Assembly: GCA_050739575.1 (NCBI GenBank)
Contig: JBOIBN010000002.1
Location: 1 to 64,000 of the forward strand
Length of the DNA stretch: 64,000 nt
Source: JBOIBN01 sp050739575
GTDB taxonomy: Bacteria > Pseudomonadota > Gammaproteobacteria > JAKDMP01
Direction: 5' to 3'
Numbering within the stretch: the stretch's first letter is position 1; each line of letters begins with the position of its first letter. Positions 1 through 9,070 of the stretch are shown here, in pieces. The notes beneath the pieces are model-generated. The model made no database searches. It was not told the DNA's origin and was given only the letters and a program-made list of their open reading frames with translations. A program made the translations under genes and the position numbers.

Positions 1-49
1 GTCTGATGAAACTCAAGACCGAAGAGATCCTGAAACTCATCGGCGGGTG
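1..49 (+). CDS. manB: phosphomannomutase, 3' end only (runs off the left edge)
   Basis: Only the last 15 codons and the stop are inside the window; they end in LKTEEILKLIGG. The same bases recur at 4483-4531, where the upstream sequence clearly encodes the C-terminus of a CpsG/ManB-type phosphomannomutase, so this is the same gene end. The enzyme interconverts mannose-6-phosphate and mannose-1-phosphate for GDP-mannose and surface polysaccharide synthesis. It converges on the G8 protein gene at 253. Whether the gene is complete cannot be judged from here. Confidence 0.75.
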
Positions 50-80
50 AGCCGCACGATTGTTTTATGCCCTCCGGGCG

Positions 81-112
81 GGGTGACTTTTGTTTCGCCA
101 AAAAAGTCACCC
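81..112. terminator. convergent hairpin, likely bidirectional terminator (copy 1)
   Basis: GGGTGACTTTT (81-91) pairs perfectly with AAAAGTCACCC (102-112) around a 10-nt loop. The stem carries its own T and A runs, so a U tract would follow the GC part on either strand. It lies just after the phosphomannomutase stop and before the end of the convergent G8 gene, the usual place for a shared terminator. The remaining bases 113-252 show no gene. Confidence 0.6.
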
Positions 113-252
113 AAAGCATCGTGCCGGAAGTCGCGGCCGCAAGGTCTTCGGACTTGCGCCTGCCCTGCGATGCCCCGCAACGGGGAGTGCGTAGGAGCGG
201 CGGTCCCCGCCGCGCTTCCACTCGGTGGGCGCGGTTTTCTTACTTGTTTACG

Positions 253-3200
253 TTACTGCGGTTCGGTCTCCGTACATGCGGTTGCGTTCGTGGGCACGTA
301 GTACGGAACTCCCGTTTTGTCCAGTTCTTCGGTGCGCGTAATGACGGTGTCGGTGCCGTTCACGACGAGCTGATTCTGATTGGCCGGCGCAGGCAGGGCA
401 TCGGCGGGATCAGGTTGGCCGGTCGAGGAACCGGGCGCGTAGGCGGGATCGTTCTGGGCGATGGTGTAGATGATGCAACCATTTTTCGGGCAGACGTAGT
501 AGCTTTCACCGTGCTCGAAATCCGGGCACGAGGTATCGCCGGTTCCGTCAGCATGACAGCTTCCGAGCGGGGAAGGCGCGACCGGATTGGGTTCGTCCTG
601 GGCCACATTCAGATACAGGTAGCCGGACGTCTGATCGTAGTAGTACACGCCAAGATTGGGCGTGCCGTTTCCGTTTGTGAGTCCGGCAATACTGGACGCT
701 TCGGCGAGCGTCGTGGTGGGTCCCGATGGGCAGTTGCCCTGGAAGTTGTCGCCGCTCCAGGGAATGTTGGCCGTGTTATTGGCGTCGAGATTATTGCATG
801 CCTGCGGGGTCCAGTAGTTGAGCAGGTCCCCGATCGGTGTCACGCTGCCGCCGGTGTAGGACTTGTAACCGCGGATGATGGTGAAATTGTCCGCCGGGTG
901 CGTTCCGTCCGTGTTGGTGTAGGAAATGCCGAGACGAATGTAGAACGGATGCGCCGCGCTGATATTGGGATCCACCACGTCGGCGACACCCACGTCTATC
1001 CACTTCCAGATTCCCGCCTTGTGCGAATCTTGACTGGGTGGAACGGAGGGCGAAGTGGTCGGCTTCACGGTGACCGTATAGCCGTAGCCGTTCGCCACCT
1101 TGGGCTCCCAGATGCCGAGTCCGTTGCGCCCGGTTTGCAAGGTCATGTCCGGGTGGAACATGCCGCCCTTGCCGTCCGGCACCTGGTCGTCTCGCGTGAA
1201 CGTCATGTCCTGCCAGTGCGTGTTGGGATTTCCCGGATAGCCCTGAGGTGCAGGTGCCGGGTCAGGCACGAATGGATAGAGCGTGGAGAACTCCAGGGTG
1301 CCCATGCTCGACGGCGACATCAGCGCGCTGGTGCGCCCCTCGAATGCCTCGTTCTGTCCGCCGCGCGACAGGCATTCGTCCACCGCGTTCGAGGTCGAAT
1401 TGAAGGGCAGGTTGTTGAGTGAAATCGCGTGCACCGGACTGCTGCCGGCATTGGGCGCGAGTTTTACGCCGAAGCCGGAAAGAGTGCCGTCTTCGTCAAT
1501 GATGGCAGTGTTCTTGTCGCCATCGTTGAAATTGGTGTTCACGCCGACCAGCTGTGTGTAAACCTGGTGGCGCAGATTGGTATTGGTCCAGATCAACTCC
1601 CTGACCGCTGTGCCGGTCGGGTACGCGCTCTGGTTGGACTGGAACCAGCCGAAGGCGGCATCACCTTCGTAGGGCGTCGGCGGACCTTGGCCGGTCGGAG
1701 ACTGGTTGGTGCTGGAATAATTCGCCAGAAATTGCTGATCGGCAGTATCGAGTTCGCTCGAAAACTCGTTGTCCGTTCCAGTTGGATCGTCATAATTGAA
1801 GTTGACGAAGCGGTCGTGAAAGACGCGCACCGGACCGTCGTAAAGCATGTAACCGAAATCGTTCCAGGAGGGTGGTGTATAACCCAACCCCATCTCGTCG
1901 CCGCTGTGCGGCGCCTGTCCGGTTGGCGGAGGCGTGTGGTCTATGCAACCGAACTGCGAACCGGTATACGGTCCGAGCTGGCCTGCGGTCGGGCACGGGC
2001 CCCAGCGATCCACGTTGTTCTGGCTGAAACCGACAATGACGCTGTCTTCCAGCAAATCCCAGACACCGGGCGCATTGCCGTCTATGCCGCCCGAGGTCAC
2101 CATCGAGACGTTCTCGCGGTTGGATGCAAAGTGTCCGTTCTCGATGACGAACCAGACCGGGCGCAGCCATACGCCGCGAAAGCGGTTGCGCGTTGCCGTC
2201 ATGCCGTCGAAGGCGGCGACCACGGGTTCCCCACCGGGGGCGCCTTCCGCGTGCGGAGTCATGACCTGCGATTTCACGGTGTATTCGGGCTCGCCGTAGA
2301 AGCCGGAGTAACAGGCGCTGGCGCGATTGTTCTCGAAGGTACCGAGCGGCTCGAAGCCGAGCGTCACCTGACTGCCGTTTACGTCGATCGGCGTCGGCGG
2401 AGGCACCCACCAATAACCGCGGCCCACGCCCTGGCAGCCGGCGATCGCATTGCCGATCAGGTTGGTGTTCGGATTCTGTATCCAGAAGCCGCTCGCCGGT
2501 TCGATGTAGATTGGGGTAGTCGGGCTGTCCTTCGGCGGACAGGCAGCCGTCGCTCCAGCCGCGGTGTTGACGTCGGGCGCCTGGCCTGCAAAACCGCCCC
2601 CGCCCCCGGGGTCGAATGCCGTACACGAGCCGTGGGTCGGCTGAAGCCAGTTGTCGGTGTCCGGAATATTGAAGCCGTCATAGCCGATGTAATTGGGGGA
2701 CGTGGAATCGTTGGTCATGTAGTCGCCGGTCCACCAGTAATCGGCGATCAGTTGCTGGCGCGAGATGGTGGTGCCGTTTACCGTAACCGGGTTTATGTCG
2801 AAGGAGTTGCTCATCGCGCCGAGGCCGAGATCGTTCTTGAAAGTAATGCCGCTGTCGTCGGCGGCGGTCGTGCTGTTGAGCTCCTCGTAAAAAATATGGC
2901 CGACGATGCGGGCGCAGACGAGGTTCGAGATTGTGACGTTCGCCGTATCATGAATGGTGACGCACTTGTTGTAACTGTGATCAACGCTGTCGGCGTTGAC
3001 GAGCGGTTTGTTGGCGGCATCGCCGACCATGTGAAAATGAATCGGATAGCTGCCGAGTTGGTCTTTGCCGAATTTTGATAGCCGCACGCCCTGAATCGCG
3101 ACCTGCTTGAATCCCGCATGGATCATGATCTCGCCGCCCCAATGCAAGTTGTCGGCTTCCGAGGTGTCCGCCGTCAGCTCGATGTCGCGGCTGATCAGCC

Positions 3201-4179
3201 CGACCTCGGCTCGCTCGTCCACCCCGTAGTTCTGGTCGGCGCCGTCGCACAGGAAGGCGGGCTGGGTTTTCTGCGAATCCAGAGGATCCTGACAGGTGGC
3301 GCTCGCGGAGGAGGGCGCAAGACTGCCGAAGTGATAATGCTTGAGCGGTTGGAGCAGCGTTACCGTGCTACCGCCGTTCGGGTTCGAGAGCACGCTCGCG
3401 ATCTGCACGAATTCGGTTTCAAACGGGCTGTAACTCGTGGTACCGACGACGATCCAGTCGCCGTATTGCCACGGCTCGGCACCCTTGGTTACGTCGGCGG
3501 TCAATTGCAGTGTTTCCGTTCCTGTGCTCGCGACCTTGGCGCCCGCCACGTTGGTTCCGGCAGGTTGAGCGAGCGTGGTCCAACTGACGCCGCCCGTTCC
3601 CGGGACGCCCTTGGCACCATACATCAGCAGCGAGCCGCCCGAGGTCACGTCTATCCCTTTGGCGAAGCCTTTGCAAGCCGGGGTAGTCGAACCGTCGCCT
3701 GGCTTGCCAAGAAATTCGAGTACCACTTTATTGGCGCTCGTAATGGGCTTTGCCTCGGTGCCGTATTCGACCTTGCCGCCGTCCTCGATGCAGATGTCGT
3801 GGACCGGAGTTTCGAGCGTCGCGAACGGGATCGAGTCGGCGGGCGCGGCGACGCCTTTTGCCATTACCTTGGTTGACTCGGCGGTAATGAGCAGGACGCC
3901 GCCATTTTCGACCCTGATTTCGCCGAAGGCCGACGGATTCGCTGCCGAAGGTTCCATCTCCACGGTCGTGCAGCCCGGCGGCGCATCCGGCCCTCCGATC
4001 ACGACGTCTTTCTGCGCATCCACGACGCAACTGGCTATGGATGTATAGGAAGACGCGGACAGCTCGGTCGGAGACTGGTCGGACAGCGTGCCGTTGTTGC
4101 AGCCCGCGACGAGAAAAAGGATCAGGCCCGCAGGGATGCCGCAGAGAACGACGCGGGCGCCGGCAGATAGGGATGGCAT
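253..4179 (-). CDS. G8-domain, CEMIP/TMEM2-like beta-helix lipoprotein (paralogue 1)
   Basis: A 1,308-residue exported protein. Residues 1-27 form a lipoprotein signal with lipobox LVAG-Cys27, so it should be lipid-anchored. The start has a GGAGG site 7 nt upstream. Residues about 80-250 look like a G8 domain. The motif SYPIHFHMVGD (377-387) and a later DEDGTLSGFG resemble signatures of the animal CEMIP/TMEM2 proteins, which depolymerise hyaluronan; the rest reads like a right-handed parallel beta-helix (many short G, N and T-rich turns). Many cysteines suggest disulphides and a periplasmic or surface location. It is clearly paralogous to the gene at 4888 over its whole length. Substrate and activity in bacteria are unknown to me; a role on polysaccharide is inference. 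Confidence 0.8.
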   Translation of the reverse strand: MPSLSAGARVVLCGIPAGLILFLVAGCNNGTLSDQSPTELSASSYTSIASCVVDAQKDVVIGGPDAPPGCTTVEMEPSAANPSAFGEIRVENGGVLLITAESTKVMAKGVAAPADSIPFATLETPVHDICIEDGGKVEYGTEAKPITSANKVVLEFLGKPGDGSTTPACKGFAKGIDVTSGGSLLMYGAKGVPGTGGVSWTTLAQPAGTNVAGAKVASTGTETLQLTADVTKGAEPWQYGDWIVVGTTSYSPFETEFVQIASVLSNPNGGSTVTLLQPLKHYHFGSLAPSSASATCQDPLDSQKTQPAFLCDGADQNYGVDERAEVGLISRDIELTADTSEADNLHWGGEIMIHAGFKQVAIQGVRLSKFGKDQLGSYPIHFHMVGDAANKPLVNADSVDHSYNKCVTIHDTANVTISNLVCARIVGHIFYEELNSTTAADDSGITFKNDLGLGAMSNSFDINPVTVNGTTISRQQLIADYWWTGDYMTNDSTSPNYIGYDGFNIPDTDNWLQPTHGSCTAFDPGGGGGFAGQAPDVNTAAGATAACPPKDSPTTPIYIEPASGFWIQNPNTNLIGNAIAGCQGVGRGYWWVPPPTPIDVNGSQVTLGFEPLGTFENNRASACYSGFYGEPEYTVKSQVMTPHAEGAPGGEPVVAAFDGMTATRNRFRGVWLRPVWFVIENGHFASNRENVSMVTSGGIDGNAPGVWDLLEDSVIVGFSQNNVDRWGPCPTAGQLGPYTGSQFGCIDHTPPPTGQAPHSGDEMGLGYTPPSWNDFGYMLYDGPVRVFHDRFVNFNYDDPTGTDNEFSSELDTADQQFLANYSSTNQSPTGQGPPTPYEGDAAFGWFQSNQSAYPTGTAVRELIWTNTNLRHQVYTQLVGVNTNFNDGDKNTAIIDEDGTLSGFGVKLAPNAGSSPVHAISLNNLPFNSTSNAVDECLSRGGQNEAFEGRTSALMSPSSMGTLEFSTLYPFVPDPAPAPQGYPGNPNTHWQDMTFTRDDQVPDGKGGMFHPDMTLQTGRNGLGIWEPKVANGYGYTVTVKPTTSPSVPPSQDSHKAGIWKWIDVGVADVVDPNISAAHPFYIRLGISYTNTDGTHPADNFTIIRGYKSYTGGSVTPIGDLLNYWTPQACNNLDANNTANIPWSGDNFQGNCPSGPTTTLAEASSIAGLTNGNGTPNLGVYYYDQTSGYLYLNVAQDEPNPVAPSPLGSCHADGTGDTSCPDFEHGESYYVCPKNGCIIYTIAQNDPAYAPGSSTGQPDPADALPAPANQNQLVVNGTDTVITRTEELDKTGVPYYVPTNATACTETEPQ

Positions 4180-4224
4180 GGAGAACCTCCGTTAGTATTA
4201 GAGGCGGGGTGTCTGGCGCGTATC

Positions 4225-4532
4225 ATAGCGCGAACGGAACGCCGTTATCGGCCCTGATTGACGAGCGCGAGGCGAAGTTTCCAGCGAGCGGCGAGATCAA
4301 CCGCAAGGTCGCCGACCAGCATGCCGCGATGGCGAAAGCGGAACGGTATTACGCGGATCAGGCACTGCGCGTAGATCGTCTCGACGGCCTGTCCATGGAG
4401 TTCGATAAATGGCGCTTCAACCTGCGCTCCTCCAATACCGAACCGCTGCTGAGACTCAATGTCGAGTCGCGCGGCGACCGCGGTCTGATGAAACTCAAGA
4501 CCGAAGAGATCCTGAAACTCATCGGCGGGTGA
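4225..4532 (+). pseudogene. manB: truncated phosphomannomutase, C-terminal fragment
   Basis: Reading toward the stop at 4530-4532, the translation contains FPASGEIN, then DGLSMEF and WRFNLRSSNTEPLLRLNVE, the well-conserved C-terminal domain of CpsG/ManB phosphomannomutases including the phosphate-binding RSSNTEP loop. Only about 100 of the usual 450 or so residues remain. The homology begins within about 50 bp of the start of the divergent G8 gene, so the 5' part was lost where the duplication joined. No start codon or ribosome site is evident and the fragment lacks the active-site serine and metal-binding domains. Confidence 0.85.
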
Positions 4533-4609
4533 GCCGCACGATTGTTTTATGCCCTCCGGGCGGGGTGACTTTTGTTTCGCCAAAAAAGTCACCCAAAGCA
4601 TCGTGCCGG
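4483..4609. repeat. direct repeat copy 2 of the tandem duplication
   Basis: Identical by eye to bases 1-127. It spans the end of the phosphomannomutase fragment and the hairpin that follows. Confidence 0.9.
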
Positions 4610-4887
4610 GCGTTCGCGGCCGCAAGGCTGGGAAGCCTTGCGCCTGCCCTGCGATGCTCGCCCGCAACGGGCCGGGCGGCAACTCGGCCTGCGCGATATA
4701 TCGCTCCGGCCTCAAACACTCCGCCCTTTCCCCCGTTGCGTTCTGTGCTTCTCGGCGCGCCCGACGGCACAAAACGGGAAGGGAGGTAAGAGCGGCGATC
4801 CCCGCCGCGATTTCGTTTCTTATTTGTTTTCACTGTCACCTCCATCCCTCTCGCGTCGAGGGAGAGGGATGGAGCGAATCAAGCCGA
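4533..4887. other. 355-bp intergenic stretch between convergent genes
   Basis: No coding region is supported. The left third repeats the sequence after position 49 (including the 4563-4594 hairpin). The rest is similar in composition and in short blocks to bases 130-250 (for example the ccccgccgc and cttatttgttt motifs), so this is the diverged second copy of the same spacer. Confidence 0.7.
4563..4594. terminator. convergent hairpin, likely bidirectional terminator (copy 2)
   Basis: Second copy of the perfect 11-bp stem GGGTGACTTTT / AAAAGTCACCC, 30 nt after the stop of the phosphomannomutase fragment and downstream of the convergent G8 gene at 4888. Confidence 0.6.
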
Positions 4888-7800
4888 TTAAGGTTGCGGT
4901 TCGGTCGCCGTACACATGGGGCCGTTCGTCGCCGTGTAGTAGGGGTTGCCCTGCTTGTCCAGCGCGACCTGCCGTTGAATAACGGTATTAGTACCATAAA
5001 CTACAAGTTTGTTCTGGTTTGCCGGCGCCGGTTTCAGGTCCGCCACCGCCGGTGTGCAGTTGCTCGAAGGGCCCGGAACATAGTTGGGATCGGTCTCGGC
5101 GATCGTGTAGATGGGGCAGCCTTCCTTGGGACAGGCGTAATAGCTCTCGCCCGCGGCGACATCCGGACACGACGGATCGTCGTTGCCGTTGGCGCAACTG
5201 CCCGTCGGTGACGGCGCAACCGGGTTAGGCTCGACCTGGGCGACGTTGAGGTACAACATGCCGGTGGTCGGGTTGTAGTAGAACTTCTTGAGATCCGGCG
5301 AGTGATTGGGGTTCGTGAGTTCACCGATGGCGGTGGCAGGATTCAGGGCGGTCGTCGGGGCAGACGGGCACGTTCCCTGGAAATCGTTGCCATGCCAGGG
5401 GATGTTGGCCTTGTTGTTGGCGTCGAGATTGTTGCAGTCCAGCGGCGTCCAGTATTTTAGAAGTTCCGGGTCTTGCTGCCAAGTGTTGCCGCCGACGTAG
5501 GATTTGTAGCCGCGGGTAATCACGAACTGGCTCGAATCCGCCGGGTGCGTCCCGTTGGCATTGGTGTAGCAAATCCCGAGCTGGATGAAGAACGGATGGC
5601 GTGCGCTGATGTTCGGGTCCACGACGTCGGCGAGTCCCACGTCGATCCACTTCCAGATTCCGGCTTTGCCGGAATTCTGCGACGGCGGAACGGAGGGCGA
5701 CGTGGTCTTCGCCACGGTAACCGTATAACCGTAGCCGTTAGCCACCTTGGGTTCCCAAATGCCGAGCCCGTTGCGCCCGGTCTGCATCGTCATGTCCGGG
5801 TGGAACATGCCGCCCTTGCCGTCGGACGTCTGATCGTCACGAGTAAAGATCATGTCCTGCCAGTGCGAATTGGTGTCGCCCGGATAATCGTCGAGATTCG
5901 TCTGATTGGCGTAAAGGAATGGATAAAGGTCCGAAAATTCCAGCGTTCCCATGGACGCCGGCGACATCAGCGAGCTGTCGCGTCCCTCGAATTGCGCGTT
6001 CTGTCCGCCCCGCGAGAGGCATTCGTCCACCGAGTTCGAGGTCGCGTTGAAGGGAAGATTGTTGAGTGAAATTACGTGCACCGGACTGCTGCCGGCATTG
6101 GGCGCGAGCTGCACCCCGAGGCCGGCGAGCGTCCCGTCTTCGTCAATGATCGCCGTGTTCTTGTCGCCGTCGTTGAAGTTGGTGTTGACACTGACCAGAT
6201 CGGTGTAGATCTGGTGGCGCAGGTTGCTATCCACCCAGATCAATTCCTTCGAGGCCGTACCGGTCGGATACGCGCTCTGGTTGGACTGGAACCAGCCGAA
6301 GGCGGCATCGCCTTCATACGGGGTCGGCGGCCCCTGGCCGGTCGGGGACTTCATGTGGGTTTCCCAATCCTTCAGGAAGGTACAGTCCGCAGTATCGAGT
6401 TCGCGGTAAAAAGCCCCGGCTCCAGCACCGGAGCAAGGCATGGCGCTGGTCCAGCCTGAGTTGTAGTTGAAATTGACGAAGCGGTCGTGAAAGACCCGCA
6501 CCGGTCCGTCATAGAGCATGTAGCCGAAGTCGTTCCAGTTGGGTTCTTCGTAGCCCTGGCCCATTTCCGCCCCGCTGTGCGGGGTCTCGCCGATGGGCGG
6601 AGGCGTGTGATCCACGCAGCCCAGGAAACCGCCCGTGTTTCCTCCCAGCATGCCGCCCCGCGGACACGGCCCCCAGCGCCCCACGTTGTTCTGGCTGTAG
6701 CCGACGACAACACTGTTTTCCAGAAGATCCCAGACGCCGGGGGCATTGCCGTCGAGGCCCCCGCTGGTGACCATAGACACATTCTCGCGGTTGGAGGCAA
6801 AGTGGCCATCCTTGATCGCGAACCAGACGGGCCGCAGCCATACACCGCGGAAGCGGTTGCGCGTCGCCGTCATGCCGTCGAGCGTGGCAATAATGGACGG
6901 ACTGTTCACGATGCCTAACGCGTGGGGAAAGAGTTGGTCCGAATGTACGCTGTATTCGTTCTCCGCGTAGAAGCCCGAGTAGCAGGCGCTCGCCCGGTTG
7001 TCTCCGAATTTACCCAAGCGAAAGAACTTGGGTTCTTCGTTCACGCCGTTGACCATGATGGGAGGGCCCGGCATCACCCACCAGAAACCCCGGCCTACGC
7101 CCTGGCAACCGGCGATGGCATTGCCCTCCAGCACGGTCTTCGGATTCTGGATCCAGAAGCCGTTGGCCGGCTCGATGTAAACCGGATAGGCAATTTTATC
7201 CTTGACGAACTGGCTGCACGGCGTGTAAGTCGTTGTGCCATCCGCGTTGGTCACCAGGGGATTGAAATAGCCCCCCAACGAGCCGCTGTTGTTGGGATCG
7301 TAACGGGTGCAGGAGCCGTTTACCAATTGCGCCTGATTGCCGGTATCGGGAATGTTGAAGCCGTCGTAGCCGATGCAGTTGGACCCGCATTCGCTATTGG
7401 TCATGTAATCGCCCGTCCACCAGTACCTGTTGATCAGTTCCTGACGCGTGATCGGGTTTCCGCCGACGTTCACCGGGTAGATGTCGAAGGAGTTGCTCAT
7501 CGCCCCGATGCCGAGATCGTTCTTGAAGACGATGCCACTGTCGTCGGCCACGTTGTCTTCGTCATACGACCCGAGTTCCTGGTAGAAGATCTGTCCCACG
7601 ATGCGGGCACAAACCAGATTCGAAATCGTCAGGTTGGAGGTTTCGTGAATGGTCACGCAGTGGTTGTAGCTGTGGTCCACGCTGTCGGCGTTGATGATCG
7701 GCATGTTTTCCGCATCGCCGACCATGTGAAAGTGGATCGGGTAGCTGCCGAGCTTATCCTTGCCGAACTTCGAGAGGCGCACGCCTTGGATCGCAACCTG

Positions 7801-8916
7801 CTTGAAGCCCGCGTGGATCATGATTTCGCCGCCCCAGTGCTCGCTGGTGGTGGCAGGCGGCGGGGGCGGGGTGATCGGCGCCGTATCCGCCGTCAGCGTA
7901 ATGTCGCGGCTGATCAACCCGACCTCGGCACGCTCGTCCACGCCGTAGTTCCGGGCGGGGCCGTCGCACAGGAACGCAGGTTGCGTGCTGGTGGCGGAAT
8001 GGGCCGGATACAGGGGGTCCGGGCAGGTGGCGGTGGCCGAGGAGGGCGCCAGGCTGCCGAAATGATAATGCTTGAGCGGCTGGAGCAGCGTCACCGTACT
8101 GCCGCCGTTGGGGCCGGAGGTTACGGTGTCCACCTGGACGAACTCGGTATCGAACGGCGTGTAGCTTGTCGTGGCGACTACGATCCAGTTGCCTGGCTGC
8201 CACGGTTCGGCGCCTTTGGTTACGTCGGCGGTCAGTTGAAGCGTTTTCGTTCCCGTGCTCGCGACCTTGGCCCCCGCCACGTTGATTCCGGCGGGCGCGG
8301 CGAGCGTCGTCCAGCTCACGCCCCCCGTCTCCGGCACGCCCTTGGTGCCATACATCAGCAGCGAGCCGCCCGAGGTCACGTCGATCCCCTTGGCGAAGTC
8401 TTTGCACGCCGGTACGCGGGACATCACCGAACGATCGCCGACGAAGTCCAGCACCACGCCGTTGTTCACGTCGGTGACCGGCGCGTTCGGTCTGCCGATC
8501 GCCAGGATGCCGCCGTCTGTGATGCAGAAGTCCCGGATCTTCGCTACCGTCTTTGTTTCGGCATTCGCGGACTGACCCGGAATCACCAGCGTACCGCCGT
8601 TTGCGATCCAGATTTCACCGAACGATACCGTGGCAGAGGCGGGTGCCATCACAACAACACCGGGTGCGGTGCACCCTGGCTTTGCAAGCGGGCCACCGAT
8701 TGCAACGTCTTTCTCAGCATTCAGGATGCAACTGGCTATGGGCGTAATTGATGTCGTAGAAGATGGGGACAGCGCCGAGGGAGACGGGTCAACCAGCCCG
8801 CTGTTGCTGCTGCCGGCGACGAGGAACGGCACCATTACCGGCACGATTACCAACGCTACCCATGGGGCGATGCGCCTGGTGGCGCGGAAGCGGACCGATC
8901 TACGAGGCATGGCCAT
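4888..8916 (-). CDS. G8-domain, CEMIP/TMEM2-like beta-helix secreted protein (paralogue 2)
   Basis: A 1,342-residue paralogue of the neighbouring G8 lipoprotein, with the same order of features: G8-like region (about 95-260), SYPIHFHMVGD (391-401), DEDGTLAGLG, and a C-terminal cysteine-containing segment. The signal peptide is longer and the lipobox position reads LVAG-Ser36 instead of LVAG-Cys, so it should not be lipidated and may be released after signal peptidase I cleavage or stay anchored by its signal. It has a proline-rich insertion (PITPPPPPA, residues about 347-355) absent from paralogue 1. An AGGAG precedes the ATG at 8916 by 4 nt; a second in-frame ATG at 8910 is equally plausible. 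Function beyond a likely polysaccharide-binding or cleaving fold is unknown. Confidence 0.8.
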   Translation of the reverse strand: MAMPRRSVRFRATRRIAPWVALVIVPVMVPFLVAGSSNSGLVDPSPSALSPSSTTSITPIASCILNAEKDVAIGGPLAKPGCTAPGVVVMAPASATVSFGEIWIANGGTLVIPGQSANAETKTVAKIRDFCITDGGILAIGRPNAPVTDVNNGVVLDFVGDRSVMSRVPACKDFAKGIDVTSGGSLLMYGTKGVPETGGVSWTTLAAPAGINVAGAKVASTGTKTLQLTADVTKGAEPWQPGNWIVVATTSYTPFDTEFVQVDTVTSGPNGGSTVTLLQPLKHYHFGSLAPSSATATCPDPLYPAHSATSTQPAFLCDGPARNYGVDERAEVGLISRDITLTADTAPITPPPPPATTSEHWGGEIMIHAGFKQVAIQGVRLSKFGKDKLGSYPIHFHMVGDAENMPIINADSVDHSYNHCVTIHETSNLTISNLVCARIVGQIFYQELGSYDEDNVADDSGIVFKNDLGIGAMSNSFDIYPVNVGGNPITRQELINRYWWTGDYMTNSECGSNCIGYDGFNIPDTGNQAQLVNGSCTRYDPNNSGSLGGYFNPLVTNADGTTTYTPCSQFVKDKIAYPVYIEPANGFWIQNPKTVLEGNAIAGCQGVGRGFWWVMPGPPIMVNGVNEEPKFFRLGKFGDNRASACYSGFYAENEYSVHSDQLFPHALGIVNSPSIIATLDGMTATRNRFRGVWLRPVWFAIKDGHFASNRENVSMVTSGGLDGNAPGVWDLLENSVVVGYSQNNVGRWGPCPRGGMLGGNTGGFLGCVDHTPPPIGETPHSGAEMGQGYEEPNWNDFGYMLYDGPVRVFHDRFVNFNYNSGWTSAMPCSGAGAGAFYRELDTADCTFLKDWETHMKSPTGQGPPTPYEGDAAFGWFQSNQSAYPTGTASKELIWVDSNLRHQIYTDLVSVNTNFNDGDKNTAIIDEDGTLAGLGVQLAPNAGSSPVHVISLNNLPFNATSNSVDECLSRGGQNAQFEGRDSSLMSPASMGTLEFSDLYPFLYANQTNLDDYPGDTNSHWQDMIFTRDDQTSDGKGGMFHPDMTMQTGRNGLGIWEPKVANGYGYTVTVAKTTSPSVPPSQNSGKAGIWKWIDVGLADVVDPNISARHPFFIQLGICYTNANGTHPADSSQFVITRGYKSYVGGNTWQQDPELLKYWTPLDCNNLDANNKANIPWHGNDFQGTCPSAPTTALNPATAIGELTNPNHSPDLKKFYYNPTTGMLYLNVAQVEPNPVAPSPTGSCANGNDDPSCPDVAAGESYYACPKEGCPIYTIAETDPNYVPGPSSNCTPAVADLKPAPANQNKLVVYGTNTVIQRQVALDKQGNPYYTATNGPMCTATEPQP

Positions 8917-8956
8917 CTACTCCTGCATTACTGCGTGGTAGTGAGTTTATAACGGG

Positions 8957-8985
8957 CAGAAGCATACGCTTTTTTTTTGCTTCTG
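8957..8985. promoter_or_regulatory. inverted repeat in a divergent intergenic region
   Basis: CAGAAGC (8957-8963) and GCTTCTG (8979-8985) form a perfect 7-bp inverted repeat around a loop with a run of nine T. It lies between the divergent G8 paralogue 2 and the DUF4097 gene. It could be an operator or a hairpin; nothing decides between them. Confidence 0.35.
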
Positions 8986-9070
8986 TAGAGTCTGACGGAA
9001 GTGAAGACTCCAAGCCATAACTGAATTGGTATGCTATACTACCAACACACCATTAGGAAGGTCGTCGGTC

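Larger units (their letters stand above)
1..127. repeat. direct repeat copy 1 of a tandem duplication
   Basis: By eye this segment is identical, base for base, to 4483-4609, and looser similarity continues to about position 182. It contains the phosphomannomutase gene end plus a strong hairpin. With the paralogous G8 genes at 253 and 4888 it marks a tandem duplication whose period is 4,482 bp. Confidence 0.9.

Noticed and set aside
67..3078. Long open frames on the plus strand opposite G8 gene 1 (and 4549-8751 opposite gene 2)
   Set aside because: They have no ribosome sites or recognisable domains, are arginine/valine-rich, and recur in both paralogues as the mirror of the real genes; typical shadows in high-GC DNA.
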